Notes: generated by a model not told the origin, from the sequence alone. Positions 48,476 to 58,263 are shown, counted from the stretch's first letter. The stretch: DNA of 64,000 bases from Novosphingobium clariflavum (GCF_026420865.1 NZ_JAPCWC010000002.1:124001-188000); one strand, 5' to 3'. Program-made: numbers and translations.

Positions 48476-49649
48476 GCGGAAAAACTCCAGATCGTTCCTG
48501 GCTGCGGTATCGCCCGTCGCCTGCATCCTCGCAAGCTGCGGTGCGGCAGGCTCGGGGGATAAGGCCTCGGCCGCCGCAACCGAGGCGGCGCCCTTCAAGG
48601 TCGAACAGGTCGCCGCGTTCGACGAGCCCTGGGCCATGGACATCGATGCGGCCACCGGAGCCATGATCGTCACCGAGAAGAAGGGCAAGATCCGCCTGCG
48701 CCTGGCCGACGGCAGCCTGGGCAAAGTCTCCGGCGCGCCGACAGTCGCCTATGGCGGACAGGGCGGGCTTGGCGATGTGATCTTTGCGCCGGGGCAAGGC
48801 GGCAAGACCCTGGACGGGCGCGTGGTCTACCTCAGCTGGGCCGAGGAAGGCGACGGCGATACGCGCGGCGCGGCAGTCGGCAAGGCCGCCCTCTCCTGCC
48901 CGCAGCCGGCAAGCTGCGCGCTCCAGGGCCTTCAGGTGATCTGGCGGCAGACTCCGAAGGTTTCCGGCAACGGCCACTACTCGCACCGCCTGACCTTCTC
49001 GCCCGATGGCCAGTACCTCTTCGTCAGTTCGGGCGAGCGGCAGAAGTTCACGCCTGCGCAGGATCTTGGCACCAATCTCGGCAAGATCGTGCGCCTGCTG
49101 CCCGACGGCACGCCCGCCCCGGGCAACCCCTTTGCAGACAAACCCGCCCCGACCAGCCAGATCTGGTCCTACGGCCACCGCAATGTCCTTGGCCTCGTGT
49201 TCGACGACAAGGGGCGGCTCTGGGATCTCGAACACGGACCTGCGGGCGGCGACGAGATCAACCTGGTGAAGCCCGGGCAGAACTATGGCTGGCCACTGGT
49301 TTCGGACGGCGACCACTATGACGGCAAGCCGATCCCGCGCCACAAGACCCGTCCCGATCTTGCCGCGCCGGCGATCAGCTGGAACCCGGTGATCGCGCCG
49401 GGAGACTTCATCTTCTACACCGGCGACAGCTTCCCGCAGTGGAAGGGCAGGTTCGTGATCGCCTCGTTTTCCGAACCCGGCCTCGTCACCGTGCGGATCG
49501 ACGGCGAGAAGGCGGCCGAGGAGGCGCGCTATCCGCTGGACAACCGCATCCGCGAGATCCAGCAGGGCCTCGACGGATCGATCTGGCTGCTGGAAGACGG
49601 CCCGGCGCCGGATTCCGGGCATTTGCTCCATCTGACGCCGAAACACTAA
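48468..49649 (+). CDS. PQQ-dependent sugar dehydrogenase (Gdh/sorbosone-type), lipoprotein
   Basis: This protein has about 393 residues from a GTG at 48468. A lipoprotein signal ends at ILASCG. The six-bladed beta-propeller pattern of aldose sugar dehydrogenases follows: PWAMDIDAATG, GGQGGLGDVIFAPG, NGHYSHRLTFSPDG, WSYGHRNVLGLVFD, LEHGPAGGDEINL, and ISWNPVIAPGDFIFYTG. It oxidises sugars in the periplasm using PQQ. The start overlaps the divergent rnhB start. Confidence 0.88.
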   Translation: MTKRKNSRSFLAAVSPVACILASCGAAGSGDKASAAATEAAPFKVEQVAAFDEPWAMDIDAATGAMIVTEKKGKIRLRLADGSLGKVSGAPTVAYGGQGGLGDVIFAPGQGGKTLDGRVVYLSWAEEGDGDTRGAAVGKAALSCPQPASCALQGLQVIWRQTPKVSGNGHYSHRLTFSPDGQYLFVSSGERQKFTPAQDLGTNLGKIVRLLPDGTPAPGNPFADKPAPTSQIWSYGHRNVLGLVFDDKGRLWDLEHGPAGGDEINLVKPGQNYGWPLVSDGDHYDGKPIPRHKTRPDLAAPAISWNPVIAPGDFIFYTGDSFPQWKGRFVIASFSEPGLVTVRIDGEKAAEEARYPLDNRIREIQQGLDGSIWLLEDGPAPDSGHLLHLTPKH

Positions 49650-49707
49650 TCCTGCATTAGCCGAATTGAATCGACAAAGGCGCGCGCCAATCCTATCGGC
49701 GCGCGCC

Positions 49708-50235
49708 ATGTCCGAAACCATCCCCGACACCGCCACGCTCATCCCGCTCGACAATGTCGATCCCGCGCTCGTCGAAGCGCTGCTCGACCGTGCGTTCGAG
49801 CCCGAGCGACACACGCGCACCGCCTACAAGGTGCGCGAGGGGACCGAATGGCTGCCCGGCCTGTCCTTCGCCGCGCTCGACAGCGACGAGATGCTGGTCG
49901 GCTCGATCCAGTGCTGGCCGGTGGCGCTGACCGATGCCGAAGGCCGTGCCCATCCGCTGATCATGGTCGGCCCGGTCGCCGTTCTCCCCGAACTGCAGGG
50001 CCAGGGCTTCGGCAAGGCGCTGGTCTCGGCCAGCCTCGCCGGGATCGACGCCCGCGCGCCGCTGCCGCAAGTGCTGATCGGCGACCCCGAGTATTACGAA
50101 CGCTGGGGCTTCGCCAGCGAGGCCACCGGCGGCTGGAGCCTGCCCGGCCCGTTCGAGCAGCACCGCCTGCTGGTGCGCAGCGAAAATCCCGCCGTCCTCC
50201 CGCGTGAGGGCATGCTGGGCCCCTGGCTGCGCTGA
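49708..50235 (+). CDS. GNAT-family N-acetyltransferase
   Basis: This protein has 175 residues from the ATG at 49708 (a TTG at 49666 is an alternative). GNAT motif A is visible as MVGPVAVLPELQGQGFGKALV, the acetyl-CoA pyrophosphate loop being QGQGFG. The GDPEYYERWGF segment is typical of a subgroup called predicted N-acetyltransferase YhbS. The acceptor is unknown. Confidence 0.88.
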   Translation: MSETIPDTATLIPLDNVDPALVEALLDRAFEPERHTRTAYKVREGTEWLPGLSFAALDSDEMLVGSIQCWPVALTDAEGRAHPLIMVGPVAVLPELQGQGFGKALVSASLAGIDARAPLPQVLIGDPEYYERWGFASEATGGWSLPGPFEQHRLLVRSENPAVLPREGMLGPWLR

Positions 50236-50325
50236 TTGGGGCGCCGTCAACTCGAGGCAACCGGCCCGCGTTAAATCGCGGGCTGGACCTTGGCGCGAGC
50301 GTCCCTATCTGGCATCGCGATAGCC

Positions 50326-50871
50326 ATGCCTTATGACGTGCCGCCCGATCTGAACGCGCTGACGCTCTCGCAAGCCGCCGAACTCGTGGCCGCGCGCAAG
50401 TTGCCGCCGGTCTCGCAGTGGTCGCCTGCCGTCATCGGCGACAGCGAAATGCGCATCGCGGCGGATGGCCGCTGGTTCCATCAAGGCGGTGAGATCCGCC
50501 GTCCGGCGATGGTCCGCGCCTTCGCCTCGCTGCTGCTGCGCGACGACCGGGGCCGGCACTGGCTGGTCACGCCCGCTGAAAAGCTCTCGATCGAAGTCGA
50601 GGACGCCGCCTTCATCGCCACCGACGTGCGCGCCGAGGGCGATGCGCTGGTCTTCCGCCTCAACACCGACGATCTCGTCATCGCCGGGCCCGATCACCCG
50701 ATCCGCAGTCATGGCGATCCCGAAACCCCGGCGATCTACCTTTCCGTGCGCAACGGCACCGAAGCCCGCCTCAACCGCAGCACCTATGGCCAGCTTGCCG
50801 AAATCGCGCTCGCGGGCGGCGATCTGTCGGTAACCAGCCGCGGCGCGACGTTCGATCTGGTGCCCGCATGA
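50326..50871 (+). CDS. DUF1285 domain protein
   Basis: This protein has 181 residues from the ATG at 50326. The conserved segments are DMRIAADGRWFHQGGEIRR-like (SEMRIAADGRWFHQGG), HWLVTPAEKLSIEVEDAAF and ATDV. The function of DUF1285 is unknown. Its stop overlaps the NUDIX start as ATGA, and it starts a four-gene operon whose members all overlap. Confidence 0.85.
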   Translation: MPYDVPPDLNALTLSQAAELVAARKLPPVSQWSPAVIGDSEMRIAADGRWFHQGGEIRRPAMVRAFASLLLRDDRGRHWLVTPAEKLSIEVEDAAFIATDVRAEGDALVFRLNTDDLVIAGPDHPIRSHGDPETPAIYLSVRNGTEARLNRSTYGQLAEIALAGGDLSVTSRGATFDLVPA

Positions 50872-51461
50872 GCCTGCTGTTCGACCGCCTGCGCCCGCGC
50901 TTCGACGCCGCCCACAGGAACGCCCCGCCAGAGCTCTGGCTCGATCCGCGCATCGAGAATATCCCGGAGTTCAAGCCCGCCGCCGTCCTCATCACGCTGA
51001 CCGAGCGGGAAGAACCCGGCACCCTGCTGCTCCACCGTCCCTCCACCATGCGCGCCCATCCCGGCCAGATCGCCTTCCCCGGCGGCCGCCTCGATGAAGG
51101 CGAGACCGCCATCGAGGCGGCGCTGCGCGAAGCGGACGAGGAACTGGGCATTCATCCGCGTGACGTGCAGGTGCTGGGCACCAGCGACGTCTACCGCACT
51201 GGCAGCGGCTACGAGATCACCCCGGTTGTCGCGGTGATCCCCGCCGACCTGCCGATCCACCCCAACCCGGCCGAAGTGGCGCAGTGGTTCGAGGCGCCGA
51301 TGGGCTATCTCCTCGATCCCGCCAACCAGCAGCAATGCTCGGTCGAGTGGGAAAACCGCCGCCACCGCTTTGTCGAGATCAACTGGCACGACCACCGCAT
51401 CTGGGGCGTGACCGGGGCGATCCTTCACAACCTTTCCCGCAGGCTCGACTGGAATGACTGA
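50868..51461 (+). CDS. NUDIX hydrolase, CoA pyrophosphatase type
   Basis: This 197-residue protein has a full Nudix box: GGRLDEGETAIEAALREADEELG, with GGRLDEGE and READEELG as its ends. LLLHRPSTMRAHPGQIAFPGG before it is the NudL/CoAse pattern. Members hydrolyse CoA to 3',5'-ADP and phosphopantetheine. It overlaps DUF1285 by 4 bp and the CCA transferase by 8 bp. Confidence 0.92.
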   Translation: MSLLFDRLRPRFDAAHRNAPPELWLDPRIENIPEFKPAAVLITLTEREEPGTLLLHRPSTMRAHPGQIAFPGGRLDEGETAIEAALREADEELGIHPRDVQVLGTSDVYRTGSGYEITPVVAVIPADLPIHPNPAEVAQWFEAPMGYLLDPANQQQCSVEWENRRHRFVEINWHDHRIWGVTGAILHNLSRRLDWND

Positions 51462-52638
51462 ACAATTGCCCACCCGCATCGCACCCGAATGGATGCACCG
51501 GGAGGACATCGCCGCGCTGATCGACACGCTGGGCGCGCAGAACGTCCGCTTCGTCGGCGGCGCCGTGCGCGACACGCTGCTCGGCCTGCCGGTGAAGGAC
51601 ATCGACATGGCCACCACGCTGGAACCGGACGAAGTGATGATCCGCCTCAAGCGCGCGGACATTCACCGCGTGCCGACCGGGATTGACCACGGCACCGTCA
51701 CCGCCGTGCTGCCCGGCGGCCCGGTGGAGATCACCACGCTGCGCCACGACGTCTCCACCGATGGCCGCCGCGCCACCGTGGCCTTCGCCGAGGACTGGCG
51801 CGACGATGCCGCCCGCCGGGACTTCACCATCAATGCGCTCTACGCCGATCCGCTGAGCGGCGAGATCGCCGACTATTTCGGCGGCCTTGCCGACCTTGCC
51901 GCGCGCCGCGTGCGCTTCATCGGCGACGCGCGCCAGCGCATCCGCGAGGATCACTTGCGGATCCTGCGCTACTTCCGTTTCCAGGCCCGGTTCGGTTCGC
52001 GGCCGGCGGACGAGGAAGCCGAAAGCGCCTGCTCCGAACTCGCCGCCACGCTCAAGGGCCTGTCGCGCGAGCGCGTGGGCATGGAGATGATGAACCTGCT
52101 CGGCCTGCCCGATCCCGCGCCGACCGTGGCGCGCATGGCCGAGCTTGGCGTGCTGGCCGTCATCCTGCCGGAAGCCGATCCCGCCGCCCTTGCCGCGCTG
52201 GTCAGGGCCGAACAGGCGCAAGCGATCGCCGCCGATCCGCTGCGCCGTCTTGCCGCGCTGCTACCGGCGCACGTGCCGCTGGCCGAGCAGATCGCCTCGC
52301 GCTTTCGCCTCTCGGGCGCGCAGAAGAAGCGCCTTGCGCTCGCTGCCGGGCGCGAGGCTGCCCCCGGCGAGGCGCGGGCGCTGGCCTATCGCCTCGGCCA
52401 TGACGGTGCGCTCGACCGCCTGCTGATCGCCGGGGCCGATGCCGCATCGATCACCGGCTGGCAGATCCCCGAATTTCCCCTGAAAGGCGGCCAGATCGTT
52501 GCTCGCGGCGTCGGCGCCGGGCCGCAAGTCGCGCGCCTGCTGCGCCGCGTGGAAGAGCGCTGGATTGCCGAAGGCTTCCCCGCGGCGGCCCGCGTCGATG
52601 CCCTGCTCGACGCCGAACTGGCGGAGCAGAACTCGTGA
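51454..52638 (+). CDS. CCA tRNA nucleotidyltransferase / poly(A) polymerase family
   Basis: This 394-residue protein has the class II nucleotidyltransferase signature FVGGAVRDTLLG with the metal pair VKDIDMA, followed by RRDFTINALYADP and the RFIGDARQRIREDHLRILRYFRF neck. It adds CCA to tRNA 3' ends. The C-terminal part is helical. It overlaps both neighbours (8 bp and 4 bp) in the operon. Confidence 0.94.
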   Translation: MTEQLPTRIAPEWMHREDIAALIDTLGAQNVRFVGGAVRDTLLGLPVKDIDMATTLEPDEVMIRLKRADIHRVPTGIDHGTVTAVLPGGPVEITTLRHDVSTDGRRATVAFAEDWRDDAARRDFTINALYADPLSGEIADYFGGLADLAARRVRFIGDARQRIREDHLRILRYFRFQARFGSRPADEEAESACSELAATLKGLSRERVGMEMMNLLGLPDPAPTVARMAELGVLAVILPEADPAALAALVRAEQAQAIAADPLRRLAALLPAHVPLAEQIASRFRLSGAQKKRLALAAGREAAPGEARALAYRLGHDGALDRLLIAGADAASITGWQIPEFPLKGGQIVARGVGAGPQVARLLRRVEERWIAEGFPAAARVDALLDAELAEQNS

Positions 52639-53279
52639 ATCTCGGCGAACTTTCCGAATTCCTCTACCAGAAGCCGCTGATGGCGCTGACCATCGCGGCG
52701 ATCCTGGTCTCGATCCTGGCGGGCATGCTGACGGTGCGTTACCCGCGCCTCAGCCACGGGCTGCGCAACACGTCCTATCTCGGCCTCACCGCCGCGCTGC
52801 TGCTGACCGTGGCCAGCCTCGCCGGGAACGCCCACCGCTCCGACGCCGCGCTCTGGCTTGACCAGTTGCGCCCGGCCACGGTGCAAGGCGCGCAGACCGT
52901 GCTGCCGCTGCGCACCGACGGACATTTCTGGGTGGAAGCGCAGCTCAACGGCCAGCCGGTGAACTTCCTCATCGATACCGGCGCGACCTATACCGGCATC
53001 TCGCAATCCGTCGCCCAGCGCGCCGGGATCCTTCCGGATCAGGGCGACCAGGGGGTCATGCTCGATACCGCCAACGGCACCATCGTCGCCCGCATGGCAA
53101 CCGCCGGCTCGCTGCGCTTCGGCTCGATCGAGGCGAACGCGCTGCCGGTCGCCATCGGACCGGACAACGAGGTGGAAACCAACGTGATCGGCATGAACCT
53201 GCTGTCGCAGCTCGGTTCCTGGCGGGTGGAGAACAACCAGCTGATCCTGGTGCCGAGGGCAGCCGCTTCGGACGAGTGA
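52635..53279 (+). CDS. TIGR02281-type retroviral-like aspartic protease
   Basis: This 214-residue protein has an N-terminal membrane region (two hydrophobic segments at about residues 15-35 and 48-65) and a single aspartic protease domain with the active site FLIDTGATYT near residue 115. It resembles the clan AA predicted proteases of alphaproteobacteria, which act as dimers. The GTG start overlaps the CCA transferase stop. Substrates are unknown. Confidence 0.85.
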   Translation: MNLGELSEFLYQKPLMALTIAAILVSILAGMLTVRYPRLSHGLRNTSYLGLTAALLLTVASLAGNAHRSDAALWLDQLRPATVQGAQTVLPLRTDGHFWVEAQLNGQPVNFLIDTGATYTGISQSVAQRAGILPDQGDQGVMLDTANGTIVARMATAGSLRFGSIEANALPVAIGPDNEVETNVIGMNLLSQLGSWRVENNQLILVPRAAASDE

Positions 53280-53396
53280 CGAAGGCCGCCATGGCGCCTT
53301 CGCTGCACGCGGCCTGTCCGGCGTGCGCAATGCGGACGGCAAACACGCCCCCCGTCGCCCCAGCTTCGCGGGGACGACGGGGTTCAATGGTTCAAG

Positions 53397-55706
53397 TCAG
53401 CCCTGAAACTTGTTGTCACGCGGGAATCCGGTCGGCGGCAGGCGGCCTGCCGCGCCGCGAGCGACCTTCCACAAGCCCATGTCCTTCTCGTTGCGGGTGC
53501 GGCCGGTCTCGCCGCCCATCGTCCAGGACAGGCCATCCTCCAGCTTGAGCGTGATGAGGTCCGACAGCCCGCCGTCGCGGTAGCGCTGGAGCGTGACGCC
53601 CTGCCCCTTGGCCATCAGCGGCAGTTCCTCGAGGCTGAAGATCACCAGCTTGCGGTTGTCGCCCACCACGGCCACGTGATCGTGCTCCGCGGGAATCTCG
53701 CGCACGATCTTGAGGTGGATGCCCGGCTTGGTGGACATCACCGCACGGCCCTTGCGGGTTTCGGCGAGCAGTTCCTCGGCTTCCACCGCGAAGCCGCGCC
53801 CGATGTTGGAGGCCAGCAGGATCTGCGACTTCGGCTTGTAGACGAGCGCGGCGATGATGTGCGCGTCGGCATCGATGTCGACCATCGTGCGGATCGGTTC
53901 ACCGAACCCGCGCGCGCCCGGCAGCTTGTCCGCGCCGACCGTGTAGAAACGGCCATTGTCGAGCGCGATCAGGATCTTGTCGGTGGTCTGCGCGTGGAAG
54001 GCGAAGGCGGGGCCATCGCCTTCCTTGAACTTGAAATCACTTCCCTTCGCATCCTGGCCAAGCGCCACATGCCCCTTCGCCGCGCGCACCCAGCCGCGCG
54101 CCGAGAGGATCACCGTCACCGGCTCCTTCTCGATCATCGCGTCCATGCTGAACTCGACCGTCGGCTTGGCCTGCGCGATCGTCGTGCGGCGACGGCCGAG
54201 CACGGTATCCTCGGCATATTCCTTGCGCAGCGTGGTCAGGTCGCGCTTGAGGCGCGTGCGCTGGCGGGCCGGGCTTTCGAGCAGCTTGTTAAGTTCGTCC
54301 TGCTCCTTCAGCAGGTCCTCATGCTCCTTGCGAAGCTCCATCTCCTCCAGCTTGCGCAAGGAGCGCAGGCGCATGTTGAGAATGGCTTCGGCCTGACGGT
54401 CGGTCAGTTCGAACTCGGCCATCATCACTGCCTTGGGCTCATCCTCGGTGCGGATGATCTCGATGATCCGGTCGAGGTTGAGGTAGGCGATGATATAGCC
54501 GGCAACCAGTTCCAGCCGCGAGGCGATCTTTTCCAGCCGGTGCCGGGTGCGCCGCAGCAGGATGTCGATCTGGTTGTAGACCCATTCGGACAGCAGCAGC
54601 TTGAGGCCCATCACCCCCGGAGTGCGGTGCGAATCCAGCACGTTGAGGTTGAGCGAGAAGCGGCTTTCGAGATCGGTGAGCTTGTAGAGGCTCTCCTTCA
54701 GCATCTCGGGATCGACGTTGCGGCTCTTGGGCACGAAGACGATGCGGATCTGCTCGTCGCTCTCGTCGCGGATGTCTTCGAGAATCGGCAGCTTCTTGTC
54801 GCCGATCAGCGCGGCGACCTGTTCGATCAGCTTGCCCTTGGGCAGCATGTAGGGGATTTCGGAAATGACCAGCTGCCACTGGCCGCTGCCCAGCTTCTCG
54901 ATCCCGGTCTCTTCCCAGTTGCCCGCCGCGTCCTTTCCGGTCGAGAAACGGCCGCGCACGCGGAACGCGCCCTTGCCGGTCTCGTAGGCGTGGCTGATCG
55001 CCTCGGGGCTGTCGACCACCAGGCCGCCGGTCGCGAAGTCCGGGCCATGGAACACCTGCATGAGCTGGTCATGCTCGGCCTGGGGCTTGTCGATCAGCAG
55101 CATCGTCGCATCGATGATCTCGGCGACGTTGTGGCTGGGGATCGAGGTCGCCATGCCCACGGCGATGCCGGTCGAGCCGTTCGCCAGCAGGTTCGGGAAC
55201 ATGCCGGGAAAGATATCCGGCTCGCTCTCTTCACCGTTGTAGGTGGGAACGAAATCGACGGTGCCTTCGTCCAGCCCCGCCATGAGGTGGATCGCCGTGC
55301 GCGTGAGGCGCGCCTCGGTGTAACGATAGGCGGCGGCGTTATCGCCGTCGATATTGCCAAAGTTGCCCTGCCCCTGCACCAGCGGATAGCGCAGCGAGAA
55401 GTCCTGCGCGAGGCGGACCATCGCATCGTAGACCGAGGCGTCGCCATGCGGGTGGTACTTACCGATGACGTCGCCGACGACGCGGGCCGACTTCTTGTAG
55501 GCACTGGCGGGATCGAGCTTGAGCTGCCGCATCGCCCAGAGCAGGCGGCGGTGCACCGGCTTCATCCCGTCGCGCAAGTCCGGCAGCGAGCGGGCCGTGA
55601 TCGTCGAGAGCGCATAGACGAGGTAGCGCTGCGAGAGCGCGGCATCGAAAGGCGCGTCGACAATGGCGTCGAACGGATCGGAGTCTTCGTCGGTCGTGGT
55701 CACCAT
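53397..55706 (-). CDS. parC: DNA topoisomerase IV subunit A
   Basis: This 769-residue type IIA topoisomerase subunit unlinks daughter chromosomes with ParE. The catalytic tyrosine is in AAYRYTEARLT, preceded by VQGQGNFGNIDGDNA; the quinolone region reads HPHGDASVYDAMVR, with Ala where E. coli ParC has Ser80 and Asp at the Glu84 position. A C-terminal pinwheel-like beta domain follows. The gene is ParC rather than GyrA from length and the SLPDLRDGMKPVHRRLLWAM start. Confidence 0.92.
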   Translation of the reverse strand: MVTTTDEDSDPFDAIVDAPFDAALSQRYLVYALSTITARSLPDLRDGMKPVHRRLLWAMRQLKLDPASAYKKSARVVGDVIGKYHPHGDASVYDAMVRLAQDFSLRYPLVQGQGNFGNIDGDNAAAYRYTEARLTRTAIHLMAGLDEGTVDFVPTYNGEESEPDIFPGMFPNLLANGSTGIAVGMATSIPSHNVAEIIDATMLLIDKPQAEHDQLMQVFHGPDFATGGLVVDSPEAISHAYETGKGAFRVRGRFSTGKDAAGNWEETGIEKLGSGQWQLVISEIPYMLPKGKLIEQVAALIGDKKLPILEDIRDESDEQIRIVFVPKSRNVDPEMLKESLYKLTDLESRFSLNLNVLDSHRTPGVMGLKLLLSEWVYNQIDILLRRTRHRLEKIASRLELVAGYIIAYLNLDRIIEIIRTEDEPKAVMMAEFELTDRQAEAILNMRLRSLRKLEEMELRKEHEDLLKEQDELNKLLESPARQRTRLKRDLTTLRKEYAEDTVLGRRRTTIAQAKPTVEFSMDAMIEKEPVTVILSARGWVRAAKGHVALGQDAKGSDFKFKEGDGPAFAFHAQTTDKILIALDNGRFYTVGADKLPGARGFGEPIRTMVDIDADAHIIAALVYKPKSQILLASNIGRGFAVEAEELLAETRKGRAVMSTKPGIHLKIVREIPAEHDHVAVVGDNRKLVIFSLEELPLMAKGQGVTLQRYRDGGLSDLITLKLEDGLSWTMGGETGRTRNEKDMGLWKVARGAAGRLPPTGFPRDNKFQG

Positions 55707-55797
55707 GGGCGGAACCTAGCAGCGCTCCGCCCGGTGCCAAGTCGGATTCCAGCGTTTTCCAGAGCTTGGTTTCCCGATTCGTTCCGATTTATCGCGA

Positions 55798-56130
55798 TCA
55801 GCCGATCTGCATGTCCCGCGAGAGGCCGGGGATGCGCACTTCGAGGCCGTCAAGCGCGTCCGTCAGTTCGATCTGGCAGGCAAGGCGGCTGGTGCGGGTG
55901 ACCCCGGCGGCAAGGTCGAGCATGTCCTCCTCGTCGTTGGAGGCAGGCTCCAGAACGTCGAACCAGTCGGGCGAGACGATCACGTGACAGGTGGAACAGG
56001 CCATCTGCCCCTCGCAGGTTCCCTCAAGCGGCATGCCGCAGCGCTGCGCAAGCGCAAGCAGGCGCGTACCCGGTTCGGCCTCGGCCGTGACGGAGGCTCC
56101 TTCGGCGGTAACAAATCTGACGTTCAACAA
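55798..56130 (-). CDS. Adrenodoxin-type 2Fe-2S ferredoxin
   Basis: This 110-residue protein has Cys39, Cys45 and Cys48 in CEGQMACSTCHV and Cys85 in RLACQIEL, the ligands of a 2Fe-2S cluster. It is the vertebrate/Fdx-Isc type. The start is one of two consecutive TTG codons (56130 or 56127) seven or ten bases after GGGAG. It follows the second cysteine desulfurase by 1 bp, so it probably takes part in iron-sulfur cluster assembly. Confidence 0.9.
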   Translation of the reverse strand: MLNVRFVTAEGASVTAEAEPGTRLLALAQRCGMPLEGTCEGQMACSTCHVIVSPDWFDVLEPASNDEEDMLDLAAGVTRTSRLACQIELTDALDGLEVRIPGLSRDMQIG

Positions 56131-56131
56131 T

Positions 56132-57211
56132 TCAGACTCCCTGCACCGCTGCCGCGGCTTCTATTCGTGTGCAGGCATCCTCGATTTCCCTGAGGCCACT
56201 ATATCTCCCGAATCCCAGACGGATAGAGCTTTTGGCCTCCGCGTCCGAAAGTCCCAGTGCCTTGAGCACGTGACTTGGCCTTCCCGAGCCGCTGGCGCAG
56301 GCGGAACCGGCGGAAAACGCGATGTTCCGAAGGTCCGACATCAGCCGCGCGACATCGAGCCCATCCAGTCGCAGATTGAGGTTTCCGCGCCAGCGATGCT
56401 CGGCAGAACCGTTCAGCGTCCAGCGGGAAAGGATCGCGCGGGCGTGGGCCCAGAGCATTGCGACATGGGCGGCGTCCTCGTCCATGCGTGTCGCCGCCAG
56501 TGCCGCCGCCGCGCCGAACCCGGCGCAGAGCGCGGGGCTCAGCGTGCCGGAACGCAGGCCCTGCTCCTGCCCGCCGCCGTGGATCAGCGGCTTGAGATCG
56601 ATCCCACCGCGAATCCACAGCGCGCCGATTCCCTTGGGGCCGTAGAGTTTGTGCGCCGAGATCGCGATCATGTCCGCGCCGTGGGGGGCAGCGAGCTTGC
56701 CCGCGCCCTGTACCGCATCGCACAGGAACAGCGCGCCTGCCCGGTGCGCCGCCTCGGCCAGGGCCTCGACCGGCTGGATCGTGCCGATCTCGTTGTTGAC
56801 CTGCATCACCGCGACAAGGCCGGCTTCATCCGGGATCGCCCCATCGGGATCGACCAGCCCATCGCCATTGACGGGCAGAACCGAAATCTCGGGATCGATG
56901 ACCCGCGCGGTATCCAGCACTGCGGCATGCTCGATCGCCGAGACGGCGAGCCGCCTTGCCCCGGAACCGGCCAGCGCGAGGTTGATCGCCTCGGTAGCGC
57001 CCGAGGTGAAGACCACCCTCCCCCCCGGCGGCAGCAGCGCCGCGACCTGCGCGCGCGCAACCTCGACGATGGCGGCCGCGCCGCGACCGGGCCGATGAGG
57101 GCTATGCGGATTGGCAAAGCCCATGGTGTCCGGCCCGCCCAGCCACGGCAGCATCGCCTCGCGCGCTTCGGGCGCGAGCGGCGTGGTCGCCTGATAGTCG
57201 AGGTAGATCAT
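56132..57211 (-). CDS. Cysteine desulfurase (class V aminotransferase), second copy
   Basis: This 359-residue PLP enzyme resembles NifS/IscS. The PLP lysine is in SAHKLYGPKG, the stacking histidine in SAIEHAAVL, and the catalytic cysteine in SAGSACASGSG. It takes sulfur from cysteine for iron-sulfur clusters. Its ATG overlaps the stop of the first copy (ATGA at 57208-57211), and the ferredoxin gene follows directly. Confidence 0.92.
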   Translation of the reverse strand: MIYLDYQATTPLAPEAREAMLPWLGGPDTMGFANPHSPHRPGRGAAAIVEVARAQVAALLPPGGRVVFTSGATEAINLALAGSGARRLAVSAIEHAAVLDTARVIDPEISVLPVNGDGLVDPDGAIPDEAGLVAVMQVNNEIGTIQPVEALAEAAHRAGALFLCDAVQGAGKLAAPHGADMIAISAHKLYGPKGIGALWIRGGIDLKPLIHGGGQEQGLRSGTLSPALCAGFGAAAALAATRMDEDAAHVAMLWAHARAILSRWTLNGSAEHRWRGNLNLRLDGLDVARLMSDLRNIAFSAGSACASGSGRPSHVLKALGLSDAEAKSSIRLGFGRYSGLREIEDACTRIEAAAAVQGV

Positions 57212-58263
57212 GCGTTGATCCGGGCCCAGGCCTCGGCGAAAGCATCGAGTTCCTCAGGCGCCGTATTCCAGCCGATGGAGACGCGCACCGTGCGGCGGGC
57301 AAGATCCTCGCCGATACCGAAGCCTTTCAGCACCCGGCTCTGCTTGAGCGTGCCCGAGGAGCAGGCGCTGCCCGCCGAGATCGCGAAGCCCAGCGCATCC
57401 ATGCGGATCAGCATCGCGGTGGCGGCCAGGCGCGGCGCGGCGACCGCAAAGATGTGCGAGCACTGCACGCCGGGCTGAAGCACCTCGCCATGCGCGAACA
57501 GCGCATTCTTGAAATCGAACCGCTGCTCGGCGGTGGTTGCCCAGTCCTCCAGCCCACGCGCCTCGAGCGCCGCTGCAAAGCCCATCGCGCCCGGCAGGTT
57601 CTCGGTGCCCGCACGGTAGCCGCGCTCCTGCCCGCCGCTCGGCTCCAGCATGGCCCAGTCCTTCACCAGCAGCGCGCCGATGCCGATCGGGCCGCCCAGC
57701 TTGTGGGCCGAAAGAACCACCATGTCCGCATCGGGAAGCGGCGCCTTGCCGGCGCTTTGGGAGCAGTCCGCCAGAACCAGCCCGCCCGCCGCGCGTACCT
57801 GCTCGATCAGCGGATTGCGCGGGTAGGGCAGCAAGATCGTGCCGGTTTCCGAATTGACCGACTGGACCGCCACCACCGCCCGTCCGCCCCCTGCCAGTGC
57901 AGCACCCAGCGCCTCGGGATCGACCTCGCCTTCCCGCACCGGCAATTCCAGCGCGCCGGGCGCGGCACGAAACACCGCATCGTGCTCCACCGCCGAGACC
58001 AGCCGCCGCTCCGCCTTGGCGCGGCCGAGCCCGATCGCCAGCGCCTCGCTGGCGCCCGAGGTGAAAATCAGTTCACCCTGCCAGCCGAGCGCCTGTTTCA
58101 CCCGCTCGCGCGCCTGCTCCAACGCGGCGCGGGCGGCGCGTCCGGCCTTGTGCGGACTGGACGGATTCGCCCAGATTGCCGCGCCTTGAAGCCAGGCATC
58201 GCGCGCTTCGGGCATGATCGGAGTGGTCGCGGCGTGATCGAGATAGATCGTTTGAGAGGCCAT
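57208..58263 (-). CDS. Cysteine desulfurase (class V aminotransferase), first copy
   Basis: This protein has 351 residues from the ATG at 58263 (a TTG at 58272 is possible). It starts SQTIYLDHAATTP, has the PLP lysine in SAHKLGGPIG, the histidine in SAVEHDAVF and the cysteine in SAGSACSSGTLKQSRVLK. It is a paralog of the next gene, not a recent duplicate, since the two differ widely. Both appear catalytically complete. It is divergent from the hydrolase gene. Confidence 0.92.
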   Translation of the reverse strand: MASQTIYLDHAATTPIMPEARDAWLQGAAIWANPSSPHKAGRAARAALEQARERVKQALGWQGELIFTSGASEALAIGLGRAKAERRLVSAVEHDAVFRAAPGALELPVREGEVDPEALGAALAGGGRAVVAVQSVNSETGTILLPYPRNPLIEQVRAAGGLVLADCSQSAGKAPLPDADMVVLSAHKLGGPIGIGALLVKDWAMLEPSGGQERGYRAGTENLPGAMGFAAALEARGLEDWATTAEQRFDFKNALFAHGEVLQPGVQCSHIFAVAAPRLAATAMLIRMDALGFAISAGSACSSGTLKQSRVLKGFGIGEDLARRTVRVSIGWNTAPEELDAFAEAWARINA

